This document shows positions 22,392 to 32,984 of a DNA stretch of 64,000 nucleotides, piece after piece. The notes beneath the pieces are model-generated. The model was not told the DNA's origin. It searched no databases and worked only from the letters and a program-made list of their open reading frames with translations. Source of the stretch: Gilliamella sp. wkB178 (GTDB lineage Bacteria; Pseudomonadota; Gammaproteobacteria; Enterobacterales; Orbaceae); contig NZ_LZGK01000011.1 in assembly GCF_001690705.1 (NCBI RefSeq), positions 372,001 to 436,000 on the forward strand, in the 5' to 3' direction. Both the position numbers and the translations under genes were made by a program. How positions within the stretch are numbered: the stretch's first letter is position 1; each line of letters starts with the position of its first letter.

Positions 22392-22442
22392 GCATAATAC
22401 TCCAATAATAAAGGACGCTACTAGCGTCCTAAAAAACACTTT

Positions 22443-23330
22443 TTATTTAGTGATTAGTTTCAAATCAACTGGTACTTTGCTATCCACTTTTTCTTGTTTA
22501 ATCACTTTATCAGCGATTTCCACACCAATAGCACCAATTTGTTCCGGTTGTTGAGCAACTGTTGCAGCCATTTTACCCCGTTGAACTGATTTAATACCGT
22601 CATCAGTACCATCAAAACCAACTACCAAAATGTCAGTACGGCCTGCTGTTTGAATGGCTCTCATTGCGCCTAATGCCATCTCATCATTTTCTGCAAACAC
22701 GGCTTGAGTTGCTGGATAGGCAGTTAATAGGTTTTGCATAACATTCATGCCTTTTGCTCGATCAAAATCAGCTGGTTGCGCAGTCAAAATAGTAAATTTA
22801 TTAGCCTGCATTGATTTAGTAAAACCATCACCACGTTCTCGCGAAGCCGAAGTTCCAACAATACCTTGTAACTGTATTACTTTGGCACTGGCACCTAGTT
22901 TATTAAAAATAAAGTCGCCGGCCATTTTACCCCCAGCAACGTTATCTGAAGCTATATGACTAACCACCTCACCTTTATTGGCCGCACGGTCAAGGGTGAT
23001 CACTGGAATTCCAGCTTTATTTGCAGCTAAAACAGCATTACCAACGGCATCGGAATCGGTAGGATTAATTAAAATAACTTTAGTACCTTTAACAATGATA
23101 TCTTCAACATTGGCAAGTTCTTTCGCGGGATTATTTTGTGAATCTAATACCACTAAATTATAACCAAGATCATTCGCTTTTTTTACCGCCCCATCTTTTA
23201 AGGTGACAAAAAAAGGATTATTAAGCGTTGAAACAACTAATGCTATATTCTCTTTCGCCGAGGCTTGGAAAACAAAAGCAAAACTCAAAGTCACTACTGA
23301 AATAGTGGTGATAATTTTTTTTAATATCAT
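22443..23330 (-). CDS. rbsB: Ribose ABC transporter periplasmic binding protein
   Basis: RbsB captures ribose in the periplasm for RbsAC and, in enterobacteria, for chemotaxis. The 295-residue protein has a signal peptide ending at QASA (residue 25), followed by [20 protein letters not shown]. The ligand-binding segments [29 protein letters not shown] and [11 protein letters not shown] are characteristic of the family. It lies between rbsC and rbsK. Confidence 0.95.
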   Translation of the reverse strand: MILKKIITTISVVTLSFAFVFQASAKENIALVVSTLNNPFFVTLKDGAVKKANDLGYNLVVLDSQNNPAKELANVEDIIVKGTKVILINPTDSDAVGNAVLAANKAGIPVITLDRAANKGEVVSHIASDNVAGGKMAGDFIFNKLGASAKVIQLQGIVGTSASRERGDGFTKSMQANKFTILTAQPADFDRAKGMNVMQNLLTAYPATQAVFAENDEMALGAMRAIQTAGRTDILVVGFDGTDDGIKSVQRGKMAATVAQQPEQIGAIGVEIADKVIKQEKVDSKVPVDLKLITK

Positions 23331-23362
23331 AACTTACTCCTAAGGCAATATACCTTGTTCAC

Positions 23363-24313
23363 TTACTTACTTGTTTTGTTATCAACTAATACTGCTAGTA
23401 AAATAACGGCCCCTTTTACAATCATTTGATAATAGGCATCCACGCCTAACATATTTAATCCATTATTCAAAAATCCTAAAATCAATGCCCCAATCAAGGT
23501 ACCTATAATTTTGCCTCTACCACCAGACATGCTGGTACCACCAAGAACCACTGCAGCGATCGCATCCATTTCATATCCAGTACCTGCCGTTGGCTGAGCC
23601 GATGACAACCTTGCCACCTCAATGGTACTCGCTAAAGCACAAAGTAATCCGCTAATTGCATAAACAATAATTTTTACCCGGTCAACATTAATACCGGAAA
23701 GTCGAGTGGCAGTTTCATTACCCCCAAGCGCATATATATAACGGCCTAAACGGGTATATTTTAGTAGGTACCATGCTCCGGCAAAAACAATAGCCATAAT
23801 CACAATAGGAACAGGGATTCCACTCACTTGACCAAACGCAAACCATTCAAAAAATTCCGAATTATCATTATTTCCAGTGGAAATTGGGCTACCTTTGGTA
23901 TAAACCAGAGTTACACCACGTAAAATCAACATCATAACTAAAGTAGCAATAAACGCCTGTAATTTACCTTTTGCAATAATAACGCCGGAAAAAGCACCTA
24001 ACACAGCCCCTAATGCTAATGCGGCAGTAATCGCAATAAATGGTGAAATATCCAAACCAATCATAGAAGCCGTAATCGCTCCCGCTAAAGCAAATGTAGA
24101 ACCAACTGATAAATCAATACCGGAAGTTAAAATAACTAATGTCATACCGACTGCAATGATCGCATTAATTGAGGTTTGTTGTAGAATATTGAAAAAATTA
24201 TTTAAGGTGAAAAAATTATCGCTTAAACATGAAACAAATATAATTAACACCAACAAAGTAATTAATGATTTTTGTTCAATTAATAGGTTTTTGAGCGTTT
24301 TATTTTGCAGCAT
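23363..24313 (-). CDS. rbsC: Ribose ABC transporter permease
   Basis: RbsC is the inner-membrane channel subunit of the ribose importer. The 316-residue protein has eight to ten hydrophobic segments. It has the family signature VGMTLVILTSGIDLSVGS in the first third and AAVVLGGTSMSGGRGKIIGT in the last third. The start codon overlaps the rbsA stop by one base (TAATG), so translation is coupled. Confidence 0.95.
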   Translation of the reverse strand: MLQNKTLKNLLIEQKSLITLLVLIIFVSCLSDNFFTLNNFFNILQQTSINAIIAVGMTLVILTSGIDLSVGSTFALAGAITASMIGLDISPFIAITAALALGAVLGAFSGVIIAKGKLQAFIATLVMMLILRGVTLVYTKGSPISTGNNDNSEFFEWFAFGQVSGIPVPIVIMAIVFAGAWYLLKYTRLGRYIYALGGNETATRLSGINVDRVKIIVYAISGLLCALASTIEVARLSSAQPTAGTGYEMDAIAAVVLGGTSMSGGRGKIIGTLIGALILGFLNNGLNMLGVDAYYQMIVKGAVILLAVLVDNKTSK

Positions 24314-25815
24314 TAGGCATTCTCCTGTGTTTTTCCAACGGCTGCGGCCATAAGTTTTTCTTGTGTTGCATCAGCAATTGCAAAATGTCCGGTTACTTTT
24401 CCTTCATACATGACTAAAATGCGATCACTCATGCCAAGAATTTCAGGCATATCAGAGGAAACCAAAATCACACTAAGTCCTTGTTGCTTAAATTGGTTAA
24501 TAAGTTGATAGATCTCTTTTTTAGCCCCAACGTCAACTCCTCGTGTTGGTTCATCTAAAATCAAAATATCCGGACGAGTCATTAAACCTTTGGCTATAGC
24601 AACTTTTTGTTGATTACCGCCAGATAAAAATCCAATCGTTTGATTAATTGATGGTGTTTTAATATTAAATAATCCAACAAAATCATCTACTGCCTGTTTC
24701 TCATCTCGCAAACGTAATTTACTAAATTTATTAACGAAGTAATTCAATGCATTAAGTGACATATTGTCTTTAACAGACATTCCTAAAATTAGTCCATCTT
24801 TTTTACGATCTTCCGAAATATAAACAATCCCTTGGTTTAAACCATCTTGAGGTGAGCGGACTTTGATGCTTTTACCTTTTAAAATAATCTCTCCAGATTT
24901 GGCTGGGTTAGCACCATAAATCATTTTCATTAATTCAGTTCTGCCCGATCCCATCAAACCAGAAATACCTAATATTTCACCTTCATGCAGTTGGAAACTA
25001 ACATCATTAACACCTAGTCCAGTAAGATTATTTACTGCTAAGGTAACCTCACCTCGTTGTTTAACAATCCGTGGGTATTGTTCATCTAATTTGCGCCCTA
25101 CCATCATTTCAATTAGAGTATCTTCATTTAAATCTTTAACATTTTTTTCACCTATGAATTGCCCATCACGCAACACCGTTACATCATCACAGATTTCGAA
25201 GATCTCTTTTAAACGGTGAGAAATATACACAACCCCACAGTTTTGTTTTTTTAGTTTATTAATCACTTCAAATAACGATGCTGTCTCAGTATCTGTAAGT
25301 GCATCAGTTGGTTCATCCATAATAATAACTTTGGAATGGAAACTTAGTGCTTTAGCAATTTCAACCATTTGCTGTTCACCAATGGATAAATCGGCAATCA
25401 ATCGACGACTATCGTAACTAAGGTGTAATTCTGCAAGTAACTTATCAGCTTCGACATAGGTTTTCTGCCAATCTATGCAACCTAATTTATTAACGAATTC
25501 TCGACCTAAAAAAATATTTTCAGCTATAGTCAGTTGAGGAATGAGATTTAATTCTTGGTGAATAATACCGATACCAGCATTTTGTGATGCTTTAGGTCCA
25601 CTAAAATTAACTTTATTGCCTAAGTAAATAATTTCGCCTAAATCTTTTTTATAAATACCGGTTAACACCTTCATCAAAGTGGATTTTCCAGCACCATTTT
25701 CGCCAATTAATGCCATAACACGACCAGCTCTAACAGTTAAATTCACGCCAGAAAGAGCCTTGACACCCGGGAATGATTTGTGAATATCCGTAAGCTGCAA
25801 TAACATATCGTTCAT
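24313..25815 (-). CDS. rbsA: Ribose ABC transporter ATP-binding protein
   Basis: RbsA has two ABC domains in its 500 residues and powers ribose import. The first domain has Walker [10 protein letters not shown], signature [15 protein letters not shown] and Walker [13 protein letters not shown]. The second has a degenerate Walker A ([10 protein letters not shown]), signature [15 protein letters not shown] and [11 protein letters not shown]. This asymmetric pair is typical of sugar importers of the RbsA/MglA/AraG class. It begins 33 bp after rbsD on the minus strand. Confidence 0.96.
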   Translation of the reverse strand: MNDMLLQLTDIHKSFPGVKALSGVNLTVRAGRVMALIGENGAGKSTLMKVLTGIYKKDLGEIIYLGNKVNFSGPKASQNAGIGIIHQELNLIPQLTIAENIFLGREFVNKLGCIDWQKTYVEADKLLAELHLSYDSRRLIADLSIGEQQMVEIAKALSFHSKVIIMDEPTDALTDTETASLFEVINKLKKQNCGVVYISHRLKEIFEICDDVTVLRDGQFIGEKNVKDLNEDTLIEMMVGRKLDEQYPRIVKQRGEVTLAVNNLTGLGVNDVSFQLHEGEILGISGLMGSGRTELMKMIYGANPAKSGEIILKGKSIKVRSPQDGLNQGIVYISEDRKKDGLILGMSVKDNMSLNALNYFVNKFSKLRLRDEKQAVDDFVGLFNIKTPSINQTIGFLSGGNQQKVAIAKGLMTRPDILILDEPTRGVDVGAKKEIYQLINQFKQQGLSVILVSSDMPEILGMSDRILVMYEGKVTGHFAIADATQEKLMAAAVGKTQENA

Positions 25816-25848
25816 AAAGCATTTATTCCTAGTTCATTAAAGTACCTA

Positions 25849-26268
25849 TTAAAAAATAACACCTGACTGTAAAATGATGTTAGCAAATGGACTACATTCG
25901 CCTGTTCGAATAACTGCTTTGCAGTGCTGGGTTTGCAACTTTAACTGTTCATGAGTTAGATAAAGAATTTCAATGCTATTTTTTTGAAGATTTTCGAGTT
26001 CTTTAAGGCGTTTTAGTATTTGAGCATGAATAGCAGGGTTTTTATCAATAATTTCGGATGCCAAAATTACTTTCTCGATCTGCATATCTTGTGATAAAGA
26101 TTCAAATACTTGCATGAATGAAGGTATACCATATGTTAAAGCCAGATCAATTCTTAACGTGGAATCAGGAATAGGTAAACCAGCATCACCAATAGCAATC
26201 TGATCGGTATGCCCCATTTGGGATAGGATCTGACAAATATTTGAATTAAATAATTGACCTTTACGCAT
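25849..26268 (-). CDS. rbsD: D-ribose pyranase
   Basis: RbsD interconverts pyranose and furanose forms of ribose so that ribokinase receives furanose. The 139-residue protein has the N-terminal catalytic region with MGHTDQIAIGDAGLPIP, in which the histidine is the active-site residue, and a C-terminal VIRTGECSPFANIILQSGV motif. It is the first gene of the rbsDACBKR operon and follows the RbsR-like operator. Confidence 0.95.
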   Translation of the reverse strand: MRKGQLFNSNICQILSQMGHTDQIAIGDAGLPIPDSTLRIDLALTYGIPSFMQVFESLSQDMQIEKVILASEIIDKNPAIHAQILKRLKELENLQKNSIEILYLTHEQLKLQTQHCKAVIRTGECSPFANIILQSGVIF

Positions 26269-26304
26269 AATAGATTCCTATTAATTAAAAAAGAAAAAGA
26301 TCTT

Positions 26305-26320
26305 ATCGAAACGTTTCGAT
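26305..26320. promoter_or_regulatory. RbsR-type operator upstream of rbsD
   Basis: ATCGAAACGTTTCGAT is a perfect 16-bp palindrome with the CGAAACGTTTCG core typical of LacI-family RbsR/PurR sites. It lies 37 bp before the rbsD start. The remaining gap to yebC (26321-26618) is AT-rich and must carry divergent promoters. I see no further gene in it. Confidence 0.85.
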
Positions 26321-26618
26321 GATCTATATTCCATTGAATGGATCAATGTTGCAATAATTAATGGTCAAAGTTGTGATCTCGATCAATTTAATAAGACTAT
26401 TCAAATTTTTTATTATTAATTATTAACCATCTCATTGATATAAAGATGATTATAGGTAAAAAATTCATATATTATTTAGTGATAGTTTTCTTCAATACTT
26501 AATATAGATAAGCTATATAACAGTTAATAGCTAATGAATAAATATATTGATAATGAATTTTCACTAAAAGTTTGTTAAAATATCACGATTTTTAAATTAT
26601 TTTATACTGGAGAATTTT

Positions 26619-27362
26619 ATGGCAGGTCATAGTAAATGGGCCAATACCAAACACCGCAAAGCCGCACAAGATGCCAAACGCGGTAAGATCTTTACTAAAA
26701 TTATTCGTGAATTAGTAACTGCAGCTAAAATTGGTGGTGGCGATCCAGCGTCAAATCCACGTTTACGTGCAGCAATGGATAAAGCATTATCCAACAACAT
26801 GACTCGTGACACCATGAACCGAGCGATTGCTCGAGGTGTTGGGGGTGAAGATGATAGTAATATGGAAACTATTATCTATGAAGGCTATGGACCAGCGGGT
26901 ACCGCAGTAATGGTTGAATGCTTAAGTGATAATCGGAATCGTACGGTATCAGAAGTTCGTCATGCATTCACTAAAACAGGTGGTAATTTAGGTACTGATG
27001 GTTCAGTTGCATACTTGTTCACCAAAAAAGGTGTGATTTCTTACCCAATTGGTACTGACGAAGATCAAGTAATGGATGCTGCACTTGAAGCCGGAGCCGA
27101 TGATGTTGTTACCTATGATGATGGTGCTATTGATGTATTTACCACCCCAGAATCATTTGGTGAAATTAAAGATGCGCTTGATGCTGCTGGATTAGTTGCT
27201 GAGGCGGCTGAAGTGTCAATGATCCCAGCTACTAAGGTTGATCTTGATATTGATTCAGCCCCAAAATTATTACGTTTAATTGATATGCTTGAAGACTGCG
27301 ATGACGTTCAAGAAGTTTACCATAATGGTGAAGTTTCCGACGAGGTTGCAGCTACACTCTAA
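26619..27362 (+). CDS. yebC: YebC/TACO1 family protein
   Basis: YebC-family proteins act as transcriptional regulators in some bacteria and as translation factors for difficult proline stretches in others. The 247-residue protein is full length, starting [21 protein letters not shown], with the acidic middle ([18 protein letters not shown]) and the DALEAAGLVAE-type third domain. A good GGAG ribosome binding site precedes the ATG. Its stop codon overlaps the ruvC start by one base. Confidence 0.96.
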   Translation: MAGHSKWANTKHRKAAQDAKRGKIFTKIIRELVTAAKIGGGDPASNPRLRAAMDKALSNNMTRDTMNRAIARGVGGEDDSNMETIIYEGYGPAGTAVMVECLSDNRNRTVSEVRHAFTKTGGNLGTDGSVAYLFTKKGVISYPIGTDEDQVMDAALEAGADDVVTYDDGAIDVFTTPESFGEIKDALDAAGLVAEAAEVSMIPATKVDLDIDSAPKLLRLIDMLEDCDDVQEVYHNGEVSDEVAATL

Positions 27363-27850
27363 TGGCCATTATTCTTGGCATCGATCCAGGCTCTCGTTTG
27401 ACGGGTTACGGTGTAATTCGCCAAACGGGACGGCAATTAACCTACCTAGGTAGTGGATGTATTCGCACTGCTGTTGATGATCTACCTACCCGCTTAAAAC
27501 GTGTTTATGCTGGCGTTTGTGAAATTATTTTACAATTTCAACCCGATATGTTTGCCATTGAACAAGTATTTATGGCGCGCAATGCTGATTCTGCATTAAA
27601 ATTAGGGCAAGCTAGGGGTTCAGCTATTGTAGCTGCAGTCAATAACGATCTTCCTGTATTTGAATATGCGGCGCGCTTAGTTAAGCAAAGTGTTGTTGGT
27701 AATGGTGCTGCGGATAAAAAACAAGTCCAACATATGGTCAAATTACTTTTAAAATTACCTGCTAGCCCCCAAGCTGATGCCGCAGATGCTTTAGCCATTG
27801 CCATCACTCACGCCCATATGAGCCAACATTTAATCCAGTCCCGTAAATAA
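27362..27850 (+). CDS. ruvC: Holliday junction endonuclease RuvC
   Basis: RuvC is a dimeric resolvase that cuts Holliday junctions. The 162-residue protein has the first catalytic aspartate in [13 protein letters not shown] (residue 8), the glutamate in [22 protein letters not shown], and the C-terminal [14 protein letters not shown] with the remaining acidic residues. It is about ten residues shorter than E. coli RuvC, at the C-terminus. The usual ruvA and ruvB do not follow it. A convergent terminator and acrB lie downstream. Confidence 0.96.
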   Translation: MAIILGIDPGSRLTGYGVIRQTGRQLTYLGSGCIRTAVDDLPTRLKRVYAGVCEIILQFQPDMFAIEQVFMARNADSALKLGQARGSAIVAAVNNDLPVFEYAARLVKQSVVGNGAADKKQVQHMVKLLLKLPASPQADAADALAIAITHAHMSQHLIQSRK

Positions 27851-28042
27851 GGTTATTAAAAGCTAATATCTTTAGTTAGATTTTACTTTCCTATCAATAA
27901 CCCTATTACTAATAACAATATTTCACCGCAAATATTGTTAATATACGCGTCGTTTTTATTTATATTTATGCTAAACGTGAATTGCTGTGGGAGCTTATAA
28001 GTTACTTTAACTATCATTTCGCCAAAGATATTTTTAATCATA

Positions 28043-28074
28043 AAAAAATGCGCTAAAAATAAGCGCATTTTAAA
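28043..28074. terminator. Bidirectional terminator between ruvC and acrB
   Basis: AAAATGCGCT pairs with AGCGCATTTT around a 7-base A/T loop, with T-rich sequence on both sides in the appropriate orientation. It lies between convergent genes. Confidence 0.8.
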
Positions 28075-28119
28075 TTATATAGTTCTGCCTAGCACACGCT
28101 AGGCATTATGCTTACAAGA

Positions 28120-31100
28120 TTAGTCTTTATTTATATCTTCTTGTGGCAAGCTTCTTCCCGGTAAAACTGGTTTATTACGATGCTTAGTAAATAATTTAGT
28201 TATAAATAAGAAGAATAATGGTACATAAAAGATTGCTAAAAATGTAGCCGTTAACATACCACCAATTACACCAGTACCCACAGCATTCTGGCTTGCCGAA
28301 CCAGCACCGGTATTCATGGCTAATGGTAACACACCCAAAATAAAGGCAAATGATGTCATTAAAATTGGACGTAAACGCAAACGACAAGCTTCTAGTGTAG
28401 CATCAATTAATGATTTACCTTCATTTTCAAGCGCATCTTTAGCAAATTCCACAATTAAGATGGCATTTTTTGCTGACAGCCCCATGGTAGTTAATAGACC
28501 AACGATAAAGTAAATATCATTATCAAGTCCTCTGAACATGGTTGCGATAACAGTACCAAGAATACCTAGAGGAATCACAAATAGTATCGAAATTGGCACA
28601 GTCCAACTTTCATATAATGCCGCTAATGATAAAAATACCACAATAATTGAAATAATATAAAGTGTGGTGGTTTGCGAGCCAGTTTGACGTTCTTGATAAG
28701 AGATATCTGTCCAGTCAAAGGTAAAACCTTTTGGTAACTGTTGCGATAACTCTTCCATGACTGCCATAGCTTGACCAGAACTTAGTCCGGCAGCAGCTAA
28801 ACCACTAATACCCATTGCCGCAACACCATCATAACGGACTAATGATGGCGAACCATAGCTTTTTGAAGTGGTAGCAAAAGCATCATATGGCACCATTTCA
28901 CCTTTATTATTTTTAACATGCCAATAACTAAAATCATCTGGCAACATTCGGTAAGGCGCATCAGATTGCAAATAGACTTTTTTAACTCGACTGTTATATA
29001 CAAAGTCATCAATATAAGCAGAACCTAAAGCTGTTGATAACACGGTATTAACACTGCCAACTGAAACACCTAACGCTTGAGCAGTTTCAAAATCAACATT
29101 AATTTTATATTGTGGCACATCTAACATACTTGCCGGGCGTACTTGGCGTAAGCTAGGATGATGCGACGCTTCACCAAATAATTTAAAAAATGCTCCCATT
29201 AATGCTTCATGACCCATCCCGGCACTATCTTTGAGCATATACGAGAAACCGTTAGCCATACCTAATGATGGTACTGCCGGCACATTCATGGCAAAAATTC
29301 GTGCCTCTGTTAAAGTTGATAGGTATCCCATCCCTCGGTTTACTAGTGCTTTAACTTTCTGATCTGATCTACTTCGTTCATTCCAGTCTTTTAAACGGAT
29401 AAAGCCAAGCCCCATATTTTGTCCACGACCAACCATACTAAATCCGGCAACGGTAAATACTTCTTTAGTAGAGTCTTTTTCTTGCTCGATATAGTACTTA
29501 GCCGCTTTATTTAATACCCCCATGGTTTGTTGTAACGTTGCTCCAGGAGGCAACTCGGCCATAATAATAATCACGCCTTGATCTTCTTCAGGTAAAAACC
29601 CGGTCGGTAAACGGTTAAATCCAAATATTAAACCTATTACAATTAAGATATAACAAACAAAAGTTATTAATGGATAGCGAATAACTTTTATTACACCTTT
29701 TTCATAAGCACGTAAACTCTTACCATATGCATAATTGAATAAATTAAAAAACCAGTTAATGGCAATAGAGCACCAACTAAATGGCGGAATGGTTACTAAT
29801 TTTTCACCAAACGATGTTTTCTTGATTTTACCTTTGGATGGTGCTTTTAAAATTTGCGCACACAATGCCGGAGTTAAAACGATAGCCATAATTACTGACA
29901 ATGACATCGCAGTCACAATAGTGATTGAGAATTGACGGTAAATCCCCCCTGCAGCACCACCATAAAATGCCATCGGCACAAACACAGCCGAAAGCACTAC
30001 AGCAATCCCAACTAACGCCGAAGTAATTTGTTCCATTGATTTAACTGTTGCCGCATATGGAGTTAAACCTTCATCATGCATAATACGTTCGACATTTTCG
30101 ATAACAACTATGGCATCATCGACCAATAAGCCAATCGCCAATACCATCGCAAACATGGACAAGGTATTAATAGTAAAACCACAAATATATAGAATAGCAA
30201 ACGTTCCTAGTAATACCACCGGCACAGTAATGGTTGGTATTAATGTAGAACGTAGATTTTGTAAAAACACATACATTACGATAACAACTAAAATTATCGC
30301 TTCAATTAATGTATGCACCACATTACTGATCGAAAGTTTAACAAATGGCGTTGTATCGTAAGGGTATGCATATTGAATATCTTCAGGGAAGATTTTAGAT
30401 AGTTCAGCTATTTCTTTATCAACCTTATCAGAAGTATCCAATTGGTTAGCACCAGTTGCAAGGTAAATTGCTAAACCAGCTGAAGCTTTACCATTGTAGC
30501 GAGAAATAAAATTATAATCAGCAGCACCAATTTCTACATTAGCAATATCTTTCAAAAGTACATTAGAACCGTCAGTATTAACTCGAACTAAAATATTTTG
30601 GAATTGTTCCGGTGTTTTTAAACGAGATTGCGCCGTAATGGTAGCATTAAGTTCTTGACCTTGAGTGGATGGTAATGCCCCTAATTGCCCCGCTGTTACT
30701 TGCGCATTCTGCGCTTGAATAGCGGCAGTAACTTCTTCAATAGATAGATTAAAATAGTTCAATTTATTAGGGTCAAGCCAAATACGCATCGCATATTCAG
30801 AACCAAATAATGTAGTATCACCTACACCTTGTACACGACGAATCGGATCTTGTACTGTTGAATAAATAAAGTCAGCGATATCTGCTTGTGTTTTTTGTGG
30901 ATTTGATGAGTAAAAACCGATAACTTTAAGGAAGTTAGTGTTATTTTTTGCAACTGAAACACCATTTTTTTGCACACTTTCTGGTAACCTAGATTTTATA
31001 CTTTCAACTTTATTCAACACTTGTACTTGAGCAAAGTCCGGATTGGTTCCTGGTGCAAAGGTTAATGTTGTTTGCACAACACCTTGCGCACTACTGGTTG

Positions 31101-31338
31101 ACTTCATATAAATCAAGTTATCTAAACCAGTTAAATTTTGTTCGACTAGCTGGGTAACAGTATTTTCAATAGTTTGTGCATCAGCACCCGGATAAGTAGC
31201 CGTTACGGTCACAGCTGGTGGTGCAATGTCAGGATACTGCTCAATGGCTAAAAGCTTGATACACAAAGCTCCGCCTAGCATCATCATGATAGCAATTACC
31301 CACGCAAAAACAGGTCTATCAATAAAAAACTTAGCCAT
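28120..31338 (-). CDS. acrB: RND multidrug efflux transporter (AcrB type)
   Basis: AcrB-type pumps form the inner-membrane trimer of tripartite efflux systems. At 1072 residues the protein has the expected 12-TM, two-porter-loop layout. It starts MAKFFIDRPVFAWVIAIMMM and carries the proton-relay aspartates in TM4 (GLLVDDAIVVIENVERIM) and the GLSAKNAILIVEFAKD repeat in the second half. An extra-long loop after residue ~495 (KGKIKKTSFGEKLV and following) accounts for the size above E. coli's 1049. acrA is 19 bp upstream. Confidence 0.95.
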   Translation of the reverse strand: MAKFFIDRPVFAWVIAIMMMLGGALCIKLLAIEQYPDIAPPAVTVTATYPGADAQTIENTVTQLVEQNLTGLDNLIYMKSTSSAQGVVQTTLTFAPGTNPDFAQVQVLNKVESIKSRLPESVQKNGVSVAKNNTNFLKVIGFYSSNPQKTQADIADFIYSTVQDPIRRVQGVGDTTLFGSEYAMRIWLDPNKLNYFNLSIEEVTAAIQAQNAQVTAGQLGALPSTQGQELNATITAQSRLKTPEQFQNILVRVNTDGSNVLLKDIANVEIGAADYNFISRYNGKASAGLAIYLATGANQLDTSDKVDKEIAELSKIFPEDIQYAYPYDTTPFVKLSISNVVHTLIEAIILVVIVMYVFLQNLRSTLIPTITVPVVLLGTFAILYICGFTINTLSMFAMVLAIGLLVDDAIVVIENVERIMHDEGLTPYAATVKSMEQITSALVGIAVVLSAVFVPMAFYGGAAGGIYRQFSITIVTAMSLSVIMAIVLTPALCAQILKAPSKGKIKKTSFGEKLVTIPPFSWCSIAINWFFNLFNYAYGKSLRAYEKGVIKVIRYPLITFVCYILIVIGLIFGFNRLPTGFLPEEDQGVIIIMAELPPGATLQQTMGVLNKAAKYYIEQEKDSTKEVFTVAGFSMVGRGQNMGLGFIRLKDWNERSRSDQKVKALVNRGMGYLSTLTEARIFAMNVPAVPSLGMANGFSYMLKDSAGMGHEALMGAFFKLFGEASHHPSLRQVRPASMLDVPQYKINVDFETAQALGVSVGSVNTVLSTALGSAYIDDFVYNSRVKKVYLQSDAPYRMLPDDFSYWHVKNNKGEMVPYDAFATTSKSYGSPSLVRYDGVAAMGISGLAAAGLSSGQAMAVMEELSQQLPKGFTFDWTDISYQERQTGSQTTTLYIISIIVVFLSLAALYESWTVPISILFVIPLGILGTVIATMFRGLDNDIYFIVGLLTTMGLSAKNAILIVEFAKDALENEGKSLIDATLEACRLRLRPILMTSFAFILGVLPLAMNTGAGSASQNAVGTGVIGGMLTATFLAIFYVPLFFLFITKLFTKHRNKPVLPGRSLPQEDINKD

Positions 31339-31357
31339 AATTAAATCTACCCCTGTT

Positions 31358-32554
31358 TTATTTCATACTGTTTTTAGTGATATTATCTAACTGTTCTTGT
31401 GATAGAAGAGCCGGTTCGCCAACCATTTCGCCTTTCATTGGTTGTCCCATTTCTACAGGGGTCAAATTGAGTAATCCCGTTACAATGACTTGATCACCAA
31501 TATCTATGCCCTTAGTCACCACCCAATACCCACTTACACCAGTGTAAACTTGGATATCTTGGCGATATTCAATAGTATTATCAGGTTTTAAAATTTTAGC
31601 GGTATATTGGCCTTTAACATTACTAGTTATACCTTGTTGAGGTACCAGTATGGCATTTTTGATATGACCCAGTGTCATTTGTGGTTTAACAAACATACCC
31701 GGTAAAATCTTGCCTTCGGTGTTTGGAAATTGCGAACGTAATGTTACAGTACCTGTGGTTTCATTAACGGAGATATCAGAGAATTTAATATTTCCAGGGT
31801 AAGCATACTTAGAACCGTCATTAAAAAATAATTCTACATTATCACCTTTGACTGGCTCAAAAATCACATTTTCATCTTGAAGATATTTATTATAACGGGT
31901 TGCAGCTTCAGTCATATCAACATAAATAGGATCTAATTGTTGAACTAAGGCTAAAGGGGTTGGTTGCCCTGCGGAGACTAAAGCACCTTCAGTTACACTT
32001 GATTTACCAATATAACCGTCAATTGGTGAGTACACTTTAGTATAATCTAAGTTTACTTTGGCCGTATGTTCTGCAGCTTGTGCCACTAATACACTAGCAT
32101 CAGCTTGCTTGGCATCGGCAGCAGCTTTATCATAATCTTGTTGGCTGATTGATTTAGTAGTTAATAAGCCAGCATAACGTTTTAAGGTTAATTGAGCTAT
32201 ATTAGCATTTGCTTTAGCACTTGCTACACTAGCTACTGCACTATCATAATTAGCTTGATAAATAGCCGGATCAATTTGGTACAGTGATTGTCCAGTTTTA
32301 ACATTGGAACTTTCGTCAAATTCACGTTTTAAAATAATGCCACCAACTTGTGGTCTAATTTCAGCGATTTGAGAAGCAACAACTCGTCCCGGCAAACTTA
32401 CTTTTAAAGTGTAGTCTAAAGGTTGCACTTTAAATACAGTTACCTTGGGTATTTGACCACCAGCGCCTTGTGAATTGCTATTATCACAACTTGTTAATAA
32501 AAGTAGGCTGGTTAGCGCCATTGGTACTGTTAGTAATAGTTTGTTAAATCTCAT
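31358..32554 (-). CDS. acrA: RND efflux periplasmic adaptor lipoprotein (AcrA type)
   Basis: AcrA connects AcrB to the outer-membrane channel TolC. The 398-residue protein has a lipoprotein signal with lipobox LTSC (Cys 23). Lipoyl halves PGRVVASQIAEIRPQVGG and VYSPIDGYIGKSSVTEGALV flank an alpha-hairpin, followed by the beta-barrel and membrane-proximal domains. It forms an operon with acrB. No acrR-type repressor gene is adjacent on the divergent side, where zipA is found instead. Confidence 0.94.
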   Translation of the reverse strand: MRFNKLLLTVPMALTSLLLLTSCDNSNSQGAGGQIPKVTVFKVQPLDYTLKVSLPGRVVASQIAEIRPQVGGIILKREFDESSNVKTGQSLYQIDPAIYQANYDSAVASVASAKANANIAQLTLKRYAGLLTTKSISQQDYDKAAADAKQADASVLVAQAAEHTAKVNLDYTKVYSPIDGYIGKSSVTEGALVSAGQPTPLALVQQLDPIYVDMTEAATRYNKYLQDENVIFEPVKGDNVELFFNDGSKYAYPGNIKFSDISVNETTGTVTLRSQFPNTEGKILPGMFVKPQMTLGHIKNAILVPQQGITSNVKGQYTAKILKPDNTIEYRQDIQVYTGVSGYWVVTKGIDIGDQVIVTGLLNLTPVEMGQPMKGEMVGEPALLSQEQLDNITKNSMK

Positions 32555-32777
32555 ATCAAAACGACCTCAGTAGACTTAATAATTATTATTTTAAAGGAAT
32601 AATTAATTTTATTTAAAAGTAACGGGTGATTTTACAAAAAATATGCATAGATTGTAAGTAACTTTACAGGTTAATAGCACAGAGTTCTAAAAATTAACTA
32701 TTTGAAAAGCTCCAATAAAAAAAATATCTGGATAATTATGATTATTTGCCGAAATAAAGTAATATATGTTTTAATCA

Positions 32778-32807
32778 TTTTTAGTACTGAAAATATAGTA
32801 CTAAAAA
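32778..32807. promoter_or_regulatory. Palindrome in the acrA-zipA intergenic region
   Basis: TTTTTAGTACT (32778-32788) and AGTACTAAAAA (32797-32807) are perfect 11-bp arms around GAAAATAT. Position between divergent genes suggests an operator or a transcription-insulating hairpin. The rest of the 430-bp gap (32555-32984) is AT-rich with no gene I can support. Confidence 0.4.
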
Positions 32808-32984
32808 GTATTTTAAACAAAGTGATATACTAAACAGCCTTCAAAGGCAGTGGTAGTAACTATTTTTTAATTCAATTTGTTAACAAAATAAAAAGATTAT
32901 ATAGTGTTAGCAAATTAATAATTTAGTTTAACTGCTATTTGAATGCTATAAGTCTATATTCAATTTAATTTTGAGATGGTTATT

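Noticed and set aside
27883-28068. 61-codon minus-strand ORF between ruvC and acrB
   Set aside because: It runs through the bidirectional terminator and has no supporting motif.
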